A DNA stretch of 64,000 bases from Anaerofilum faecale (GCA_019114265.1 DXFV01000005.1:1-64000), one strand, 5' to 3'. Positions 16,446 to 25,707 are shown, counted from the first letter of the stretch. Numbers and translations are program-made. The notes: a model not told the origin generated them from the letters alone.

Positions 16446-17318
16446 TCAGCGGCGCGGCTGGCCCAGATAGATCAGCGCGATGGCGTCGGGGCCGGTGTTG
16501 CTGGCCACGGCGGCGCCCAGCTTGAAGATGCACAGCGGCGCGCAGCCCAGCTCCTTTTTGCACAGCTTGGCCAGCTCCTCGCCGCGGGCGTCGTCGGTGG
16601 TGCCCACCATATACTCGGGCTCTTCGCCGCGGTGCTCCTTGGCGAATTTCACCAGCGCCGGCAGGACGCCGGCGTCGCCGCGCACCTTCGCCACCACCTT
16701 CGACTCGCCGTCGATCAGGCTGATGACCGGGCGCAGGCCCAGCAGCTCGCCCGCAAAGGCGGCGGCAGCCGACACACGGCCGCTCTTTTTCATCACCTTC
16801 AGGCTGTAGGCGGCCAGCACCGCCTCGGCGCGCGCAAAGACGCTGTCCAGCCAGGCCGCGATGGGGGCCACCTCGGCGCCGTTGCGGATCTTGCGGGCGG
16901 CTTCGCAGACGTACCAGCCATACACCATCGAATAGGTGTGGCTGTCGATCAGGTGGATCTTCAGCTTGTGGCCGGGGCGCTCCTCGTCCAGCATACTGAT
17001 CGCCATCCGGGCGGCGTCGTAGGTGGCGCTGCCGGTGGAGTTGATGGTCACATGCAGCACCTCGGTGTAGCCCTCGTCCACATATTTGCAGTACTGCTCG
17101 CAGAATGCCAGGTGGGTGACATGGGCGGTGCTGGGGATGCCCTTTGCATTGCGCAGCAGGTCGTAGTATTCTTCAAAGCTGAAATCTTTGCGCTCGGTGT
17201 AGCTTTTGCCATCCAGCATGATGGAAAAGCACAGGATGTCGATGCCGTATTTCCGTTCCAGCTCGGGCGGGATGTCGCAGGCCGAATCGGTCAGGATTGC
17301 AATCTTGCTCAAACTCAC
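16446..17318 (-). CDS. DegV family fatty-acid-binding protein
   Basis: DegV/FakB-type protein that binds a fatty acid in the cleft between two domains; FakB members present it to the kinase FakA. The signature KIAILTDSACDIP is at the N-terminus, HVTINSTGSATYDAAR binds the carboxylate, and the C-terminal domain has ALIYLG. The start is uncertain: ATG at 17336 lies inside the upstream gene, GTG at 17318 and TTG at 17312 follow AAGGAG; TTG would give the family-typical MSKIAIL beginning. It overlaps or nearly abuts the pdxK-trmL stop, so translation is probably coupled. No fakA is nearby. Confidence 0.85.
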   Translation of the reverse strand: MSLSKIAILTDSACDIPPELERKYGIDILCFSIMLDGKSYTERKDFSFEEYYDLLRNAKGIPSTAHVTHLAFCEQYCKYVDEGYTEVLHVTINSTGSATYDAARMAISMLDEERPGHKLKIHLIDSHTYSMVYGWYVCEAARKIRNGAEVAPIAAWLDSVFARAEAVLAAYSLKVMKKSGRVSAAAAFAGELLGLRPVISLIDGESKVVAKVRGDAGVLPALVKFAKEHRGEEPEYMVGTTDDARGEELAKLCKKELGCAPLCIFKLGAAVASNTGPDAIALIYLGQPRR

Positions 17319-17326
17319 GTTCTCCT

Positions 17327-18640
17327 TCACTCCCATTCATAATTCCGCAGGTGCCCTTCGGCCAACAGGCCGTCGTAGTCCCACTGGCGCAGCACCTCAT
17401 ACACGCCGATGGCGACCGTGTTCGACAGGTTCAGGCTGCGGGCGTCCGCCCGCATCGGCAGCCGCACGCACCATTTCCGGTTTTCGTGCAGCAGCTGTTC
17501 GGGCAGGCCTCTGTCCTCCCGTCCAAACACCAGGTAGCAGCCATCGGGATACTGCACGTCGCAGTAGCGCGCCGGCGCTTTGGTGGAGAAATAGTAGTAG
17601 GGTCCGCTGTTGCGGGCGAAAAATTCCTCCAGTCCATTATAATATGTTATATCAAGCAGGTGCCAGTAGTCAAGCCCGGCGCGCTTGAGTTTCTTATCGT
17701 CGATGGCAAATCCCATCGGCCCCACCAGATGCAGGCGCGCCCCCGTGGCGGCGCAGGTGCGGGCGACGTTGCCGGTGTTCTGCGGGATGCGCGGCTCCAC
17801 CAGCACGATGTTCAGCACTTTTTTGGGCGCGGGCGGCGCCAGCAGGTGCAGATACGGCTCGAACCACACCCCATACCGGGTTTCCTCGGGGCTGGCGAAC
17901 ACCGCTTTGCCCACAAAATCCGCCGCCGTTTCCACCGCCTGGCACAAACTCGCCCCGCCCAGCACGCCGCCGGTGAGGGTGGCGGCAAACAGATCGCCGG
18001 TGCCGGGATAGCTGCGCGGGCAGCGCGGCGTGTACAGACAGCCGCTGTTCTCCCCCTCGGCCCAGACATTGCCCAACCGCTGCCCGAACGGCACGCCGGT
18101 GAGCACCACCCGCTGCCCGGGGCCGGCGAGGCTCTGCGCCCAGCGGCGCGCCTCGGCCTCGTCGGCGGGGACCGACGCGGGGTCTTTGCCCAGCAGGAAG
18201 GCCGCCTCGGTGGGGTTCGGCACAAGGATGTGGGCGTCGGCGCACAGGCCCTGCATCGCGCGGCAGACGCCGTCCGACAGGCCGCTGTAGATCCTGCCGT
18301 GGTCGCCCATCACCGGGTCCAGCACCCGCAGTGCGTCCGGCCACAGCTCCCAGGCGCGGCGCACCAGCGCGGTCTGCTCCTCGTTGGCCAGATAGCCGGA
18401 ATAGATGCAGTCGAACTGCACGCCCAGACGGGCGTAGTCCTCCAGCGCGGCGGGGCCGTAGCCGCCCAGATCCCGGACGGTGGGCGCGCCCAGCCCGCCG
18501 GTGTGCACCGACAAAAGCGCGGTGGGCAGCGCCACCGGCTGGCATCCCATCGCCGCCAGCACCGGCACAATGGCCGACAGGCTTGCGCGGCCCAGCGCGG
18601 CCAGATCGTGGATGCAGAGCACCCGTTTTGGCTGTATCAT
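17327..18640 (-). CDS. Fusion: pyridoxal/pyridoxamine kinase plus tRNA (cytidine/uridine-34-2'-O)-methyltransferase TrmL
   Basis: 437 residues in one uninterrupted frame. Residues 1-274 are a PdxK/PdxY-type ribokinase-fold kinase: CIHDLAALGRASL, LPTALLSVHTGG, DPVMGDHG, and the anion-hole/base motif GTGDLFAATLTGG. Residues 275-437 are a complete SPOUT methyltransferase of the TrmL type: PRIPQNTGNVARTCAATGA, LVFGREDRGLP, and LNLSNTVAIGVYE forming the knot; TrmL 2'-O-methylates the wobble base of tRNA-Leu. Normally these are separate proteins. The start at 18640 was chosen because the kinase fold begins right after it. First gene of the operon with degV and ucpA. The coding is clean across the junction, so a sequencing artefact would need removal of a stop and start; still possible. 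Confidence 0.88.
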   Translation of the reverse strand: MIQPKRVLCIHDLAALGRASLSAIVPVLAAMGCQPVALPTALLSVHTGGLGAPTVRDLGGYGPAALEDYARLGVQFDCIYSGYLANEEQTALVRRAWELWPDALRVLDPVMGDHGRIYSGLSDGVCRAMQGLCADAHILVPNPTEAAFLLGKDPASVPADEAEARRWAQSLAGPGQRVVLTGVPFGQRLGNVWAEGENSGCLYTPRCPRSYPGTGDLFAATLTGGVLGGASLCQAVETAADFVGKAVFASPEETRYGVWFEPYLHLLAPPAPKKVLNIVLVEPRIPQNTGNVARTCAATGARLHLVGPMGFAIDDKKLKRAGLDYWHLLDITYYNGLEEFFARNSGPYYYFSTKAPARYCDVQYPDGCYLVFGREDRGLPEQLLHENRKWCVRLPMRADARSLNLSNTVAIGVYEVLRQWDYDGLLAEGHLRNYEWE

Positions 18641-18782
18641 CGTTTGTTTCCCTCTTTTCTGCCGGCTGCTTTCTGCCACAAACTGGAACGGATACCCCGC
18701 CCGGCTCCGGCGCATACTGGGGGTGAGCCTCGCGGCGGGCGAAACCGCCGCGGCCCATCACAGCGAAAGGAGCGAGCGTTTT

Positions 18783-18968
18783 ATGAAAAAAAGCAGCATG
18801 TCTGCCGGCCTGGCGGTCGGCGCTGTGGCGGCCACTGCACTGAGCGCCGCCGGAATGTATCTGGCCTACACGCATCCGCGTCAGACCAAGCGGATGATGA
18901 AAAAGGCCGGCCGCACCGTCGAGAAGGCGATGGGCCAGATGGAAAATATGATGGCCCAGTATTTCTAA
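18783..18968 (+). CDS. Small membrane-anchored protein, unknown
   Basis: 61 residues: short basic N-terminus, one transmembrane or signal segment (about residues 8-28, Ala/Gly-rich), then a basic amphipathic tail with several Met (MMKKAGRTVEKAMGQMENMM). AAAGGAG precedes the ATG with good spacing and a strong terminator follows, so it is an independent expressed gene. It recalls small YtxH-like envelope proteins, but no family is assigned. It is divergent from pdxK-trmL. Confidence 0.75.
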   Translation: MKKSSMSAGLAVGAVAATALSAAGMYLAYTHPRQTKRMMKKAGRTVEKAMGQMENMMAQYF

Positions 18969-18975
18969 GCGGGCC

Positions 18976-19034
18976 GCCGCGCCGTCCCCCGCAGGCTGTG
19001 CTGCCTGCTGCGGAGGACGGCGCGGTGCTTTTTT
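18976..19034 (+). terminator. Terminator of the small membrane protein gene
   Basis: GCCGCGCCGTCC (18976-18987) pairs with GGACGGCGCGGT (19015-19026); an inner stem GCAGGC/GCCTGC; six T at 19029-19034. Confidence 0.85.
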
Positions 19035-19083
19035 GTGCGAAAGGCGGGTCTCCTGCACGGAAAGCGGGGCGATAAGGGGCAGA

Positions 19084-19199
19084 TTCGACCTCATCCGGCC
19101 CCGTCCGGGGCCGTCTTCCCCTGCCAGGGGAAGGCTTGCCGTACCGTTGGCTTCCCCCTTTGGGGGGAGCCTGTCCCCGAAGGGGACTGATGAGGGGAA
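19084..19199 (+). repeat. Dispersed palindromic element, full copy
   Basis: Module A (ttcgacctcatccgg to ggggaaggc) followed by module B (gttggcttccccc to tgatgagggg). Together with the next partial copy it fills the 369-bp gap before tex. Confidence 0.75.
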
Positions 19200-19263
19200 G
19201 TCTGCCGGTTTTCGCAAATCCCGCCCCAAGCCCCGGCCCGGGGGCGCGGCGGAAGGGGAAAGA

Positions 19264-19315
19264 TTCGACCTCATCCGGCCCCGTCCGGGGCCACCTTCCC
19301 CTGCCAGGGGAAGGC
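19264..19315 (+). repeat. Dispersed palindromic element, module A only
   Basis: ttcgacctcatccggcccc to ggggaaggc, 65 bp after the previous copy and 23 bp before the tex stop codon. The inner loop (cccgtccgggg) is identical to that of the previous copy. Confidence 0.72.
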
Positions 19316-19337
19316 GTTCGGCGCCAATGGCTCCCGG

Positions 19338-21485
19338 TCAGGCGCGGGGCGCTTTCATGGTGAGGCCGATGCGCTTTTTCGCCGCGTCCACCTGCAGCAC
19401 CCACACCGTCACCACGTCGCCCACCCGCAGCACCTCGCCGGGGTGTTTGATAAAGCGGTCACAGATCTGGCTGATGTGCACAAGGCCGTCCTGGTGGACG
19501 CCGATGTCCACGAACGCGCCGAAGTCGATCACGTTGCGCACCGTGCCCTGCAGCTTCATGCCGGGGCGCAGGTCGGCGAGCTGCAGCACACTGCTGCGCA
19601 GCAGCGGCGGCGGCAGTTCATCGCGCATGTCCCGCCCGGGGCGCAGCAGCTCGGCCACCATGTCCCGCAAGGTGGGCAGGCCCACCCCCAGCGTCTGGGC
19701 CAGCTTGTTCTCGCCCGCCGCCTTCACCGTGTCGGCCAGGTGTGCGATGGCCCCGGTGCCGATCTGGGCGGGGGTGTAGCCGCACGCCTCCAGCAGACGC
19801 CGCGCGGCGGCGTAGCTCTCGGGGTGGACGGCGGTGGAGTCGAGCGGGTCGGCCGCGCCCGGAATGCGCAGAAAACCCGCGCACTGCTCGAACGCCTTGG
19901 GGCCCAGCCCCTTCACCTTCAAAAGCTGCTTGCGGCTGGAAAACTCTCCGCTCTCCTCGCGGTATTTCACGATATTTTTGGCGGTGGATCTGGTCAGACC
20001 GGCCACCCGCTCCAGCAGCGGGGCGCTGGCGGTGTTCAGGTCCACGCCCACCGTGTTCACGCAGTCCTCCACCACGCCGTCCAGCGCGGCGGCCAGACGG
20101 GCGGGCGGCATGTCGTGCTGGTACTGGCCCACGCCCACCGCTTTGGGGTCGATCTTCACCAGCTCGGCCAGCGGGTCCTGCAGGCGGCGTGCGATCGACA
20201 CCGCGCTGCGCAGGTTGACGTCGTATTCCGGGAACTCCTCGGCGGCCAGCTTGCTGGCGGAGTAGACGCTCGCCCCCGCCTCGCTCACCACCATATACTG
20301 CACCGGATGCCCCGCCTTGGGCAGCAGGGCGGCGGCAAACTGCTCGGTCTCGGCGCCGGCGGTGCCGTTGCCGATGGCGATGATCTCCACGTGGTGCTTT
20401 TCGATGAGGTGCAGGATGGTCGCTTCGGCCTGCGCCACCCGCTTGAACTCGGGCAGCGGATAGACCACCGCCGTGTCCAGCACCTTGCCGGTGGCGTCCA
20501 CCACCGCCACCTTGCAGCCCATCCGGTAGCCGGGATCGAGGCCCATCGCCACCTTGCCCTTGACCGGCGCGGCCAGGAGCAGCTGGCGCAGGTTTTTGCC
20601 GAACACCTCGATGGCCCCCTCGGCGGCTTTGGCGGTGAGGTCCGCCCGCAGCTCGCGCGCCAGGCTGGGATGCAAAAGGCGGGCATAGCCGTCCTCCACC
20701 GCCTGCTTCACCTGGGCGGCGGCGGGAGTGGTGTTCTTCACGAAGGGCGCGCAGCACAGCGCCAGCGCCTTTTCCTCCTCCACCCGCACCCGCACCCGCA
20801 GCCACTCCTCCCGCTCGCCGCGGTCGATGGCCAGCACCTGGTGCCCGGCCAGTTTGGCCGCCGGGCGGGAGAAGGCATAGTAGCCGCTGTAGACGCTGTC
20901 GCCCTCCCTGGCGGCCTCGGTCTCGAGGACGGCGGTGCGGGCATAGAAGGCGCGCAGGCGGGAGCGGAGGGTGGCGAGGTCGGCGGCGGTCTCGGCGATG
21001 ATGTCCCGCGCGCCGGCCAGCGCGGCGGCGGCGTCCGGCACCTGCTCGGTGATATAGTCGGCGGCCAGCGCTTCGGGGTCGTCGCCCGGGCGCTGGGCCA
21101 GCAGGCGGTCGGCCAGCGGGGCGAGGCCCTTTTCCTTGGCCATGCCCGCGCGGGTGCGGCGCTTGGGTTTGTAGGGGCGGTAGACGTCCTCCACCTCGGC
21201 CAGCGTGGCGGCCTTTTCCAGTGCCGACGCCAGCGCCGGGCCGTATACGCCCTGCTCCTCCAGCGCGGCGCGCACCGTCTCCTTGCGGGCGGCAAGACCG
21301 CGCAGATATTCCAGACGGTCGGCCAGCTGGCGGAGCAGTTGGTCGTCCATGCTGCCGGTGGCCTCCTTGCGGTAGCGCGCGATGAATGGGATGGTGTTGC
21401 CGGCGTCGATCAGCTCCACCGCCGCCTGCACACGGGCAAGCGACAGCTGCAGCTCGTCGGCCAGCTGCCGGTTCAGTTCGGTCAT
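19338..21485 (-). CDS. tex: Tex, S1-domain RNA-binding transcription accessory protein
   Basis: 715 residues, standard for Tex/YccF-like proteins that bind nucleic acids and affect transcription. In order: helical N-terminal part with NTIPFIARYRKEATGSMDDQ, a YqgF-like RNase H fold (MGLDPGYRMGCKVAVVD), helix-hairpin-helix pair (VGVDLNTASAPLLERVAGL; LLKVKGLGPKAFEQCAGFL), and a C-terminal S1 domain (GTVRNVIDFGAFVDIGVHQD). The start overlaps the stop of the upstream yfhO-like gene by four bases. No defects seen. Confidence 0.95.
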   Translation of the reverse strand: MTELNRQLADELQLSLARVQAAVELIDAGNTIPFIARYRKEATGSMDDQLLRQLADRLEYLRGLAARKETVRAALEEQGVYGPALASALEKAATLAEVEDVYRPYKPKRRTRAGMAKEKGLAPLADRLLAQRPGDDPEALAADYITEQVPDAAAALAGARDIIAETAADLATLRSRLRAFYARTAVLETEAAREGDSVYSGYYAFSRPAAKLAGHQVLAIDRGEREEWLRVRVRVEEEKALALCCAPFVKNTTPAAAQVKQAVEDGYARLLHPSLARELRADLTAKAAEGAIEVFGKNLRQLLLAAPVKGKVAMGLDPGYRMGCKVAVVDATGKVLDTAVVYPLPEFKRVAQAEATILHLIEKHHVEIIAIGNGTAGAETEQFAAALLPKAGHPVQYMVVSEAGASVYSASKLAAEEFPEYDVNLRSAVSIARRLQDPLAELVKIDPKAVGVGQYQHDMPPARLAAALDGVVEDCVNTVGVDLNTASAPLLERVAGLTRSTAKNIVKYREESGEFSSRKQLLKVKGLGPKAFEQCAGFLRIPGAADPLDSTAVHPESYAAARRLLEACGYTPAQIGTGAIAHLADTVKAAGENKLAQTLGVGLPTLRDMVAELLRPGRDMRDELPPPLLRSSVLQLADLRPGMKLQGTVRNVIDFGAFVDIGVHQDGLVHISQICDRFIKHPGEVLRVGDVVTVWVLQVDAAKKRIGLTMKAPRA

Positions 21486-23848
21486 GTGGTCTCTCCTTTT
21501 TGTGCCGGGAGTTTCCGGCGTTTTCTGTGCACCAGTACGAGATAGACGGCAAAGACGGCGGCGGCCCCTGCGGCCACCCAGATGCTCTCCTCAAAGAGCG
21601 GCGTTTCATACGAGAAAACGATCGTGCTCTCGCCGGCCGGGCATTCCACCGCCATCAGGCCGTGGTCCACCCGCAGCACCTCTGCCGGCTCTCCGTTCAC
21701 CGTGGCCGAGAAGCCGCTGTCGTAGGGGACGGTGAACAGCACGAGGCTGTCCCGGTCCAGCGAGATCCTGCCGCCGAACCCGCTCTGGTCGGCCCAGACA
21801 TCGGTCATCGCATGGGCGCGGCGGGCGTCGATGTCCTCCTGCAGCGTGGAGGCCGACAGCCCCCACTCCGTCTGCGGAAGCTCGCCGGCCAGATCGCCGT
21901 ATTCCGCTGCCTGCTCGTCGTCCAGCACGATGGCGCGCAGCAGCATCCGCACTTTTTCGCCGTCCGACAGGCCGTCGAACTGCTCCATCGTCACATAGCT
22001 GTCGAAGGCGAAGCCGATGGGCAGGGCGTTTTCATTTTCCCAGATCGCGTAGGCGCCCTGGTCCTCCTGCCGGGTCCAGCCGATCTGGCCCTCGATCTGC
22101 TCCAGCGCCTTGCCGGTGTCGTCCAGCGGCGTCAGCAGATACCGGCAGCCCAAAAAGCTGCGCAGGGCGTTCAGCGTCTCGCCGCTGAGCTGCTCGGCCG
22201 GCTTGGAGGACACGTCCCGCTTGACCCCGATGCTGGGGTAGAATTCCATGATGCTGGGCGCCACCGTGCTGTTGAAAAAGCGGAGGTTCGATTTGTCCAG
22301 CCAGATGCCCACATTGTCCTGTGCGCCGGCGGTGTCGATGCGGCAGAAGCCGTCGTCCTCCAGCTGCACCTCGGTTTTGGCCAGGTACATCTCCTCGCGG
22401 TAGCCCTTATCCCCTTCCCACTGCGGGAACTTGCCCATCGCAATGTGCAGCACCGAATAGAACACCGAAAATCCCATCACCGCCGCCAGCAGGGCATTGG
22501 TGAACCGGCGGTGCCCCTTCCAGAAGGTGACCACCATCCAGAACAGCGTCAGCGCCAGCAGCGCCTGCAGCATGGTCAGCCAGAACTTGCTGGCGTACTC
22601 GGCCACGCCGAGGCTCCAGCTGCCGTCCTCCTGCACCGGCACAAGGCCGAACACCGCAAAGGACAGGGTGATGGCCAGGGTGGCGCGCATGCCCCATTTG
22701 AGGTCGATGTCCGGCTGCTCGATGGCCTGCACGGTGGCGGCGCACATCAGCAGAATGGGCATGTAGTACCAGCGGGCGTAATAGCTGGAATTGAGCGCAT
22801 AAAAGCTGGAATTCAGCACCGGCACCATCGCCATCAAAAAACAGAGGAACAAAAGCCGCCGCAAGGCCGTGCGGGGGCGGCTGCGCAGATAGGCCAGCAC
22901 GCCGCACATGCTGACCACCGGCAGATAGGCCGTCATGCTGGTGTGGCGGAATACGCCGTCGGTGAAAACGTTGGGCATATAGCAGGGGTCCGGCGGCAAA
23001 AACAGCGAATAGAAGATGCCGAAATACTGCTGCACCTTGCTGTACAAAAGGAAGCCGAATCCGCTGGAAAGATCGACGGTGCGCGGATTTTCCGACAGCG
23101 ACAGCATCGCCGGCCACAGCAGCACCGCCCCCATCAAAACGCCCAGCACCGCCTCCAGCGCAAGGCAGCCGAAGTGGGAAAGCGACAGGCTGTATTCGCC
23201 CGACAAAAGCTTCACAAAGAAATACAGCAGCAGGAACACGACCTGCCCGGCGAAGAAGAAATAGTTGTTGACGAGGTTCAGCGCCACAAACACCGCGAAC
23301 CATCCGTGGCGTTTTTCCAGCACCATCTCGTCCAGCGACCACAAGAGGAACGGGAACAGCGCGATGACGTCCACGAAATGGTTGAAAAAGACGTTGTAGA
23401 TGGTGAAGCCCGAAAAGGCGTACAGGCAGGCGCCGATGATGGCCATGTTGCGCCCGCGGCTGTACCGGCGCAGCCACAAAAACGCGCCCGCGCCCGCCAC
23501 CGCAAACTTGAGGCACAGCAGCGGGCACATCAGATAGGGCAGCCAGGACGACGGGAACAGCAGGCTGAACCAGAAAAACGGCGAGCCCAGCAGATAGAAC
23601 GAATAGCTGTTGACAAAGCTGGAGCCGAGGTCGGTGGCCCAGCTGAACTGTTCGCCGCCCTGCTTGACGAAATCGTTGGCGTACTGCCAGAAGCTGATCT
23701 GCTGGCTGTTGAAGTCGCCCGCGTAGATGAACAGCCCCCCGTCCACGATCTGGAACGGCAGAAAAATCATCGCCGATCCCAGCAAGCAGAACCAGAACGC
23801 GGTCCACACCCCCCGATAGCGGCCCTTTCGCTGCAGCGGCAAGGTCAT
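21482..23848 (-). CDS. YfhO family membrane protein
   Basis: 788-residue polytopic membrane protein with about 12 hydrophobic segments in the first 480 residues and a large extracytoplasmic domain before a final transmembrane helix and a basic tail (VHRKRRKLPAQKG). Markers of the YfhO family: the early loop IYAGDFNSQQISFWQYAND and NHFVDVIALFPFLLWSLDEM. YfhO proteins are proposed to glycosylate lipoteichoic acid or other envelope polymers with undecaprenyl-linked sugars (GT-C fold). The gene is the first of a two-gene unit with tex, which overlaps it by four bases. Confidence 0.88.
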   Translation of the reverse strand: MTLPLQRKGRYRGVWTAFWFCLLGSAMIFLPFQIVDGGLFIYAGDFNSQQISFWQYANDFVKQGGEQFSWATDLGSSFVNSYSFYLLGSPFFWFSLLFPSSWLPYLMCPLLCLKFAVAGAGAFLWLRRYSRGRNMAIIGACLYAFSGFTIYNVFFNHFVDVIALFPFLLWSLDEMVLEKRHGWFAVFVALNLVNNYFFFAGQVVFLLLYFFVKLLSGEYSLSLSHFGCLALEAVLGVLMGAVLLWPAMLSLSENPRTVDLSSGFGFLLYSKVQQYFGIFYSLFLPPDPCYMPNVFTDGVFRHTSMTAYLPVVSMCGVLAYLRSRPRTALRRLLFLCFLMAMVPVLNSSFYALNSSYYARWYYMPILLMCAATVQAIEQPDIDLKWGMRATLAITLSFAVFGLVPVQEDGSWSLGVAEYASKFWLTMLQALLALTLFWMVVTFWKGHRRFTNALLAAVMGFSVFYSVLHIAMGKFPQWEGDKGYREEMYLAKTEVQLEDDGFCRIDTAGAQDNVGIWLDKSNLRFFNSTVAPSIMEFYPSIGVKRDVSSKPAEQLSGETLNALRSFLGCRYLLTPLDDTGKALEQIEGQIGWTRQEDQGAYAIWENENALPIGFAFDSYVTMEQFDGLSDGEKVRMLLRAIVLDDEQAAEYGDLAGELPQTEWGLSASTLQEDIDARRAHAMTDVWADQSGFGGRISLDRDSLVLFTVPYDSGFSATVNGEPAEVLRVDHGLMAVECPAGESTIVFSYETPLFEESIWVAAGAAAVFAVYLVLVHRKRRKLPAQKGETT

Positions 23849-23956
23849 TGCAAATCCCTCCGTTTTGGTGAAGATCGCGGCGCAGGCTGCACCGCAATAT
23901 GGTTATTTTTATGCCCTTTTTCTCCCCCCTTGCGGGGGAACCGAAAAAGACGGCCA

Positions 23957-23990
23957 ATTATACCATTCCGCTGTCGCTTCATGGTATAAT
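23957..23990. promoter_or_regulatory. Divergent extended -10 promoters in one palindrome
   Basis: ATTATACCAT (23957-23966) and ATGGTATAAT (23981-23990) are perfect 10-bp inverted arms 14 bp apart. Each arm contains TGG-TATAAT, an extended -10, one for the yfhO-tex unit (minus) and one for yfbR (plus). Neither has a good -35, and each would place its -35 region over the other's -10. Confidence 0.72.
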
Positions 23991-24022
23991 ACCGGCAGAA
24001 CATCCCGAAAGGAGCCTGCCGC

Positions 24023-24619
24023 ATGAAATTGTTTCCGTTCAGCGCCCTTCTGGCGCGCATGAAATACATCCAGCGCTGGAGCCTGATGCGCACCGCCCGG
24101 CCCGAGACCCTCAGCGAACACACCGCCGAGACCGCCCAGCTGGCGCATTTGCTGTGCCTGCTTGCCCGCGCGCGGTACGGCGCGCCGGTCCGCCCCGAAG
24201 CGGTGGCGGTGGCGGCGCTGTATCACGACGCCGCCGAGATCCTCACCGGCGACATGCCCACCCCCGTGAAATACAAGAGCGAGGGGATGCTGCGCGCCTA
24301 CCGCGCCATCGAGGCCGAGAGCCTGCACACGATGCGCCGGATGCTGCCGCCCGACATCCAGCCCGCGCTGGCGCCCTATCTGGACGAGAGCGGCCTGAAC
24401 GAGGAGGAGCGGCGTCTGCTGAAGGCGGCCGACCGGCTGTCGGCCATCATCAAGTGCACCGAGGAGTGCCGCACCGGCAACCGCGAGTTTGCCAGCGCGC
24501 TGGAGCAGCAGATGCAGGCGCTGGCCGACATGCACTGCCCGGCGGCCGACGATTTCGTGCGCACCATGCTGCCCTGCTACGAGCAGAACCTGGACGAGCT
24601 GACCCGGATGGCGCTGTGA
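24023..24619 (+). CDS. yfbR: 5'-deoxynucleotidase, YfbR-type HD phosphohydrolase
   Basis: 198-residue HD-domain enzyme that hydrolyses deoxyribonucleoside 5'-monophosphates in nucleotide salvage. The metal-binding HD set is visible as SEHTAETAQLAHLL, ALYHDAAEILTGDMPTPVKY, and KAADRLSAIIKC. Length and order match YfbR closely. AAAGGAG lies before the ATG at 24023. Divergent from yfhO; the next gene, dusB, is convergent and ends four bases after it. Confidence 0.92.
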   Translation: MKLFPFSALLARMKYIQRWSLMRTARPETLSEHTAETAQLAHLLCLLARARYGAPVRPEAVAVAALYHDAAEILTGDMPTPVKYKSEGMLRAYRAIEAESLHTMRRMLPPDIQPALAPYLDESGLNEEERRLLKAADRLSAIIKCTEECRTGNREFASALEQQMQALADMHCPAADDFVRTMLPCYEQNLDELTRMAL

Positions 24620-24623
24620 AGGT

Positions 24624-25610
24624 TCAGCGGTCGGGGTTTTCGCGCAGGATGCGCTCGATCAGCGCGTCGAGGTCGGCCATGCTGGACAGCTGGCAGCAGG
24701 CGCGGCGCAGCGACGGCGCACCCGGCAGCCCCCGCATATAATAGATAGCGCTGCTTCGCGCCTGGCTCATGGCCACATACTCGCCCTTTTCGGCCACCAT
24801 GTCGGCCACCTGCCCGCGCAGGAGGCTCATCCGCTCGGCAAGGCCGGGGGCGGGCGGGATCTCCCTGCCCTCCAGCGCCGCTTTGATCTGCGCGAACAGC
24901 CAGGGGGCGCCCAGCGCGCCGCGGCCCACCATCACGCCGTCGCAGCCGGTGGCGGACAGAAGATCCAGCGCCTGCTGCGCGGTGGAGATATCGCCGTTGG
25001 CCAGCACCGGGATCCGCACCGCCTGCTTGACGGCGGCGATCCATTCCGGGTGGATGCCGGGGTGGTACATCTCGGCGCGGGTGCGTCCGTGCACCGCCAG
25101 CAGCGCCACCCCCGCGTCCTCGCAGCGCTTGGCCAGCTCGACGGCGGTGATGGTGTCCTCGTCCCAGCCGATGCGCATTTTCACGGTGACCGGGCGGCTG
25201 CCGGCCGCTTTCACCACCGCCGCGGCGATGCGCCCGGCCAAAGCCGGGTCCTTCATCAGGGCGCTGCCCGCGCCGCTGCCGGTGATCTTGGGCGCGGGGC
25301 AGCCCATGTTGATGTCGTAGAAATCGAATGCATATCCGGCGATCAGCTCGGCGGCCTGTGCCATCGTGTCCGGCTCGGCGCCGAACAGCTGCACGCCGTA
25401 GGGGGCGCAGTTTTCGCCGTTCTCGATCAGGCGCGGGCTTTTCTTGTCGCCCAAGGTCAGGGCCTTGGCGCTGACCATCTCGCTGACGGTGAAGCTGGCG
25501 CCCCAGCGGGCGGCCAGGCGGCGCTGGGCCGCATCGGTGAAACCGGCCATCGGCGCAAGGGCCGCGCCCGGTGCAAGGGCCAGCGGCCCGATGTGGATGC
25601 GTGTGTTCAA
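24624..25610 (-). CDS. dusB: tRNA-dihydrouridine synthase
   Basis: 328-residue FMN enzyme that reduces uridines in the tRNA D-loop. Family motifs: LAPMAGFTDAAQRRL, DINMGCPAPKITGSG with the catalytic Cys, VHGRTRAEMYHPG, PVLANGDI and VGRGALGAPWLF. The start is TTG at 25610, seven bases after GAGGGAT; there is no ATG that keeps the N-terminal strand. A 3.6-kb open frame on this strand continues upstream through polA, but only the part from 25610 is coding. It is divergent from polA. Confidence 0.92.
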   Translation of the reverse strand: MNTRIHIGPLALAPGAALAPMAGFTDAAQRRLAARWGASFTVSEMVSAKALTLGDKKSPRLIENGENCAPYGVQLFGAEPDTMAQAAELIAGYAFDFYDINMGCPAPKITGSGAGSALMKDPALAGRIAAAVVKAAGSRPVTVKMRIGWDEDTITAVELAKRCEDAGVALLAVHGRTRAEMYHPGIHPEWIAAVKQAVRIPVLANGDISTAQQALDLLSATGCDGVMVGRGALGAPWLFAQIKAALEGREIPPAPGLAERMSLLRGQVADMVAEKGEYVAMSQARSSAIYYMRGLPGAPSLRRACCQLSSMADLDALIERILRENPDR

Positions 25611-25674
25611 AATATCCCTCGTTCTCCTCTGCGGCGGGCGGCGGACGCCCGCGGTTGAACCGTATACAGCATTT

Positions 25675-25707
25675 ATTGTACCATAAATCCCGCCGATGTG
25701 GTATACT
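25675..25707. promoter_or_regulatory. Divergent extended -10 promoters for dusB and polA
   Basis: Minus strand TGG-TACAAT (25683-25675) and plus strand TGG-TATACT (25699-25707) face away from each other within 33 bp, again without clear -35 boxes. The arrangement repeats that at 23957-23990. Confidence 0.6.
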
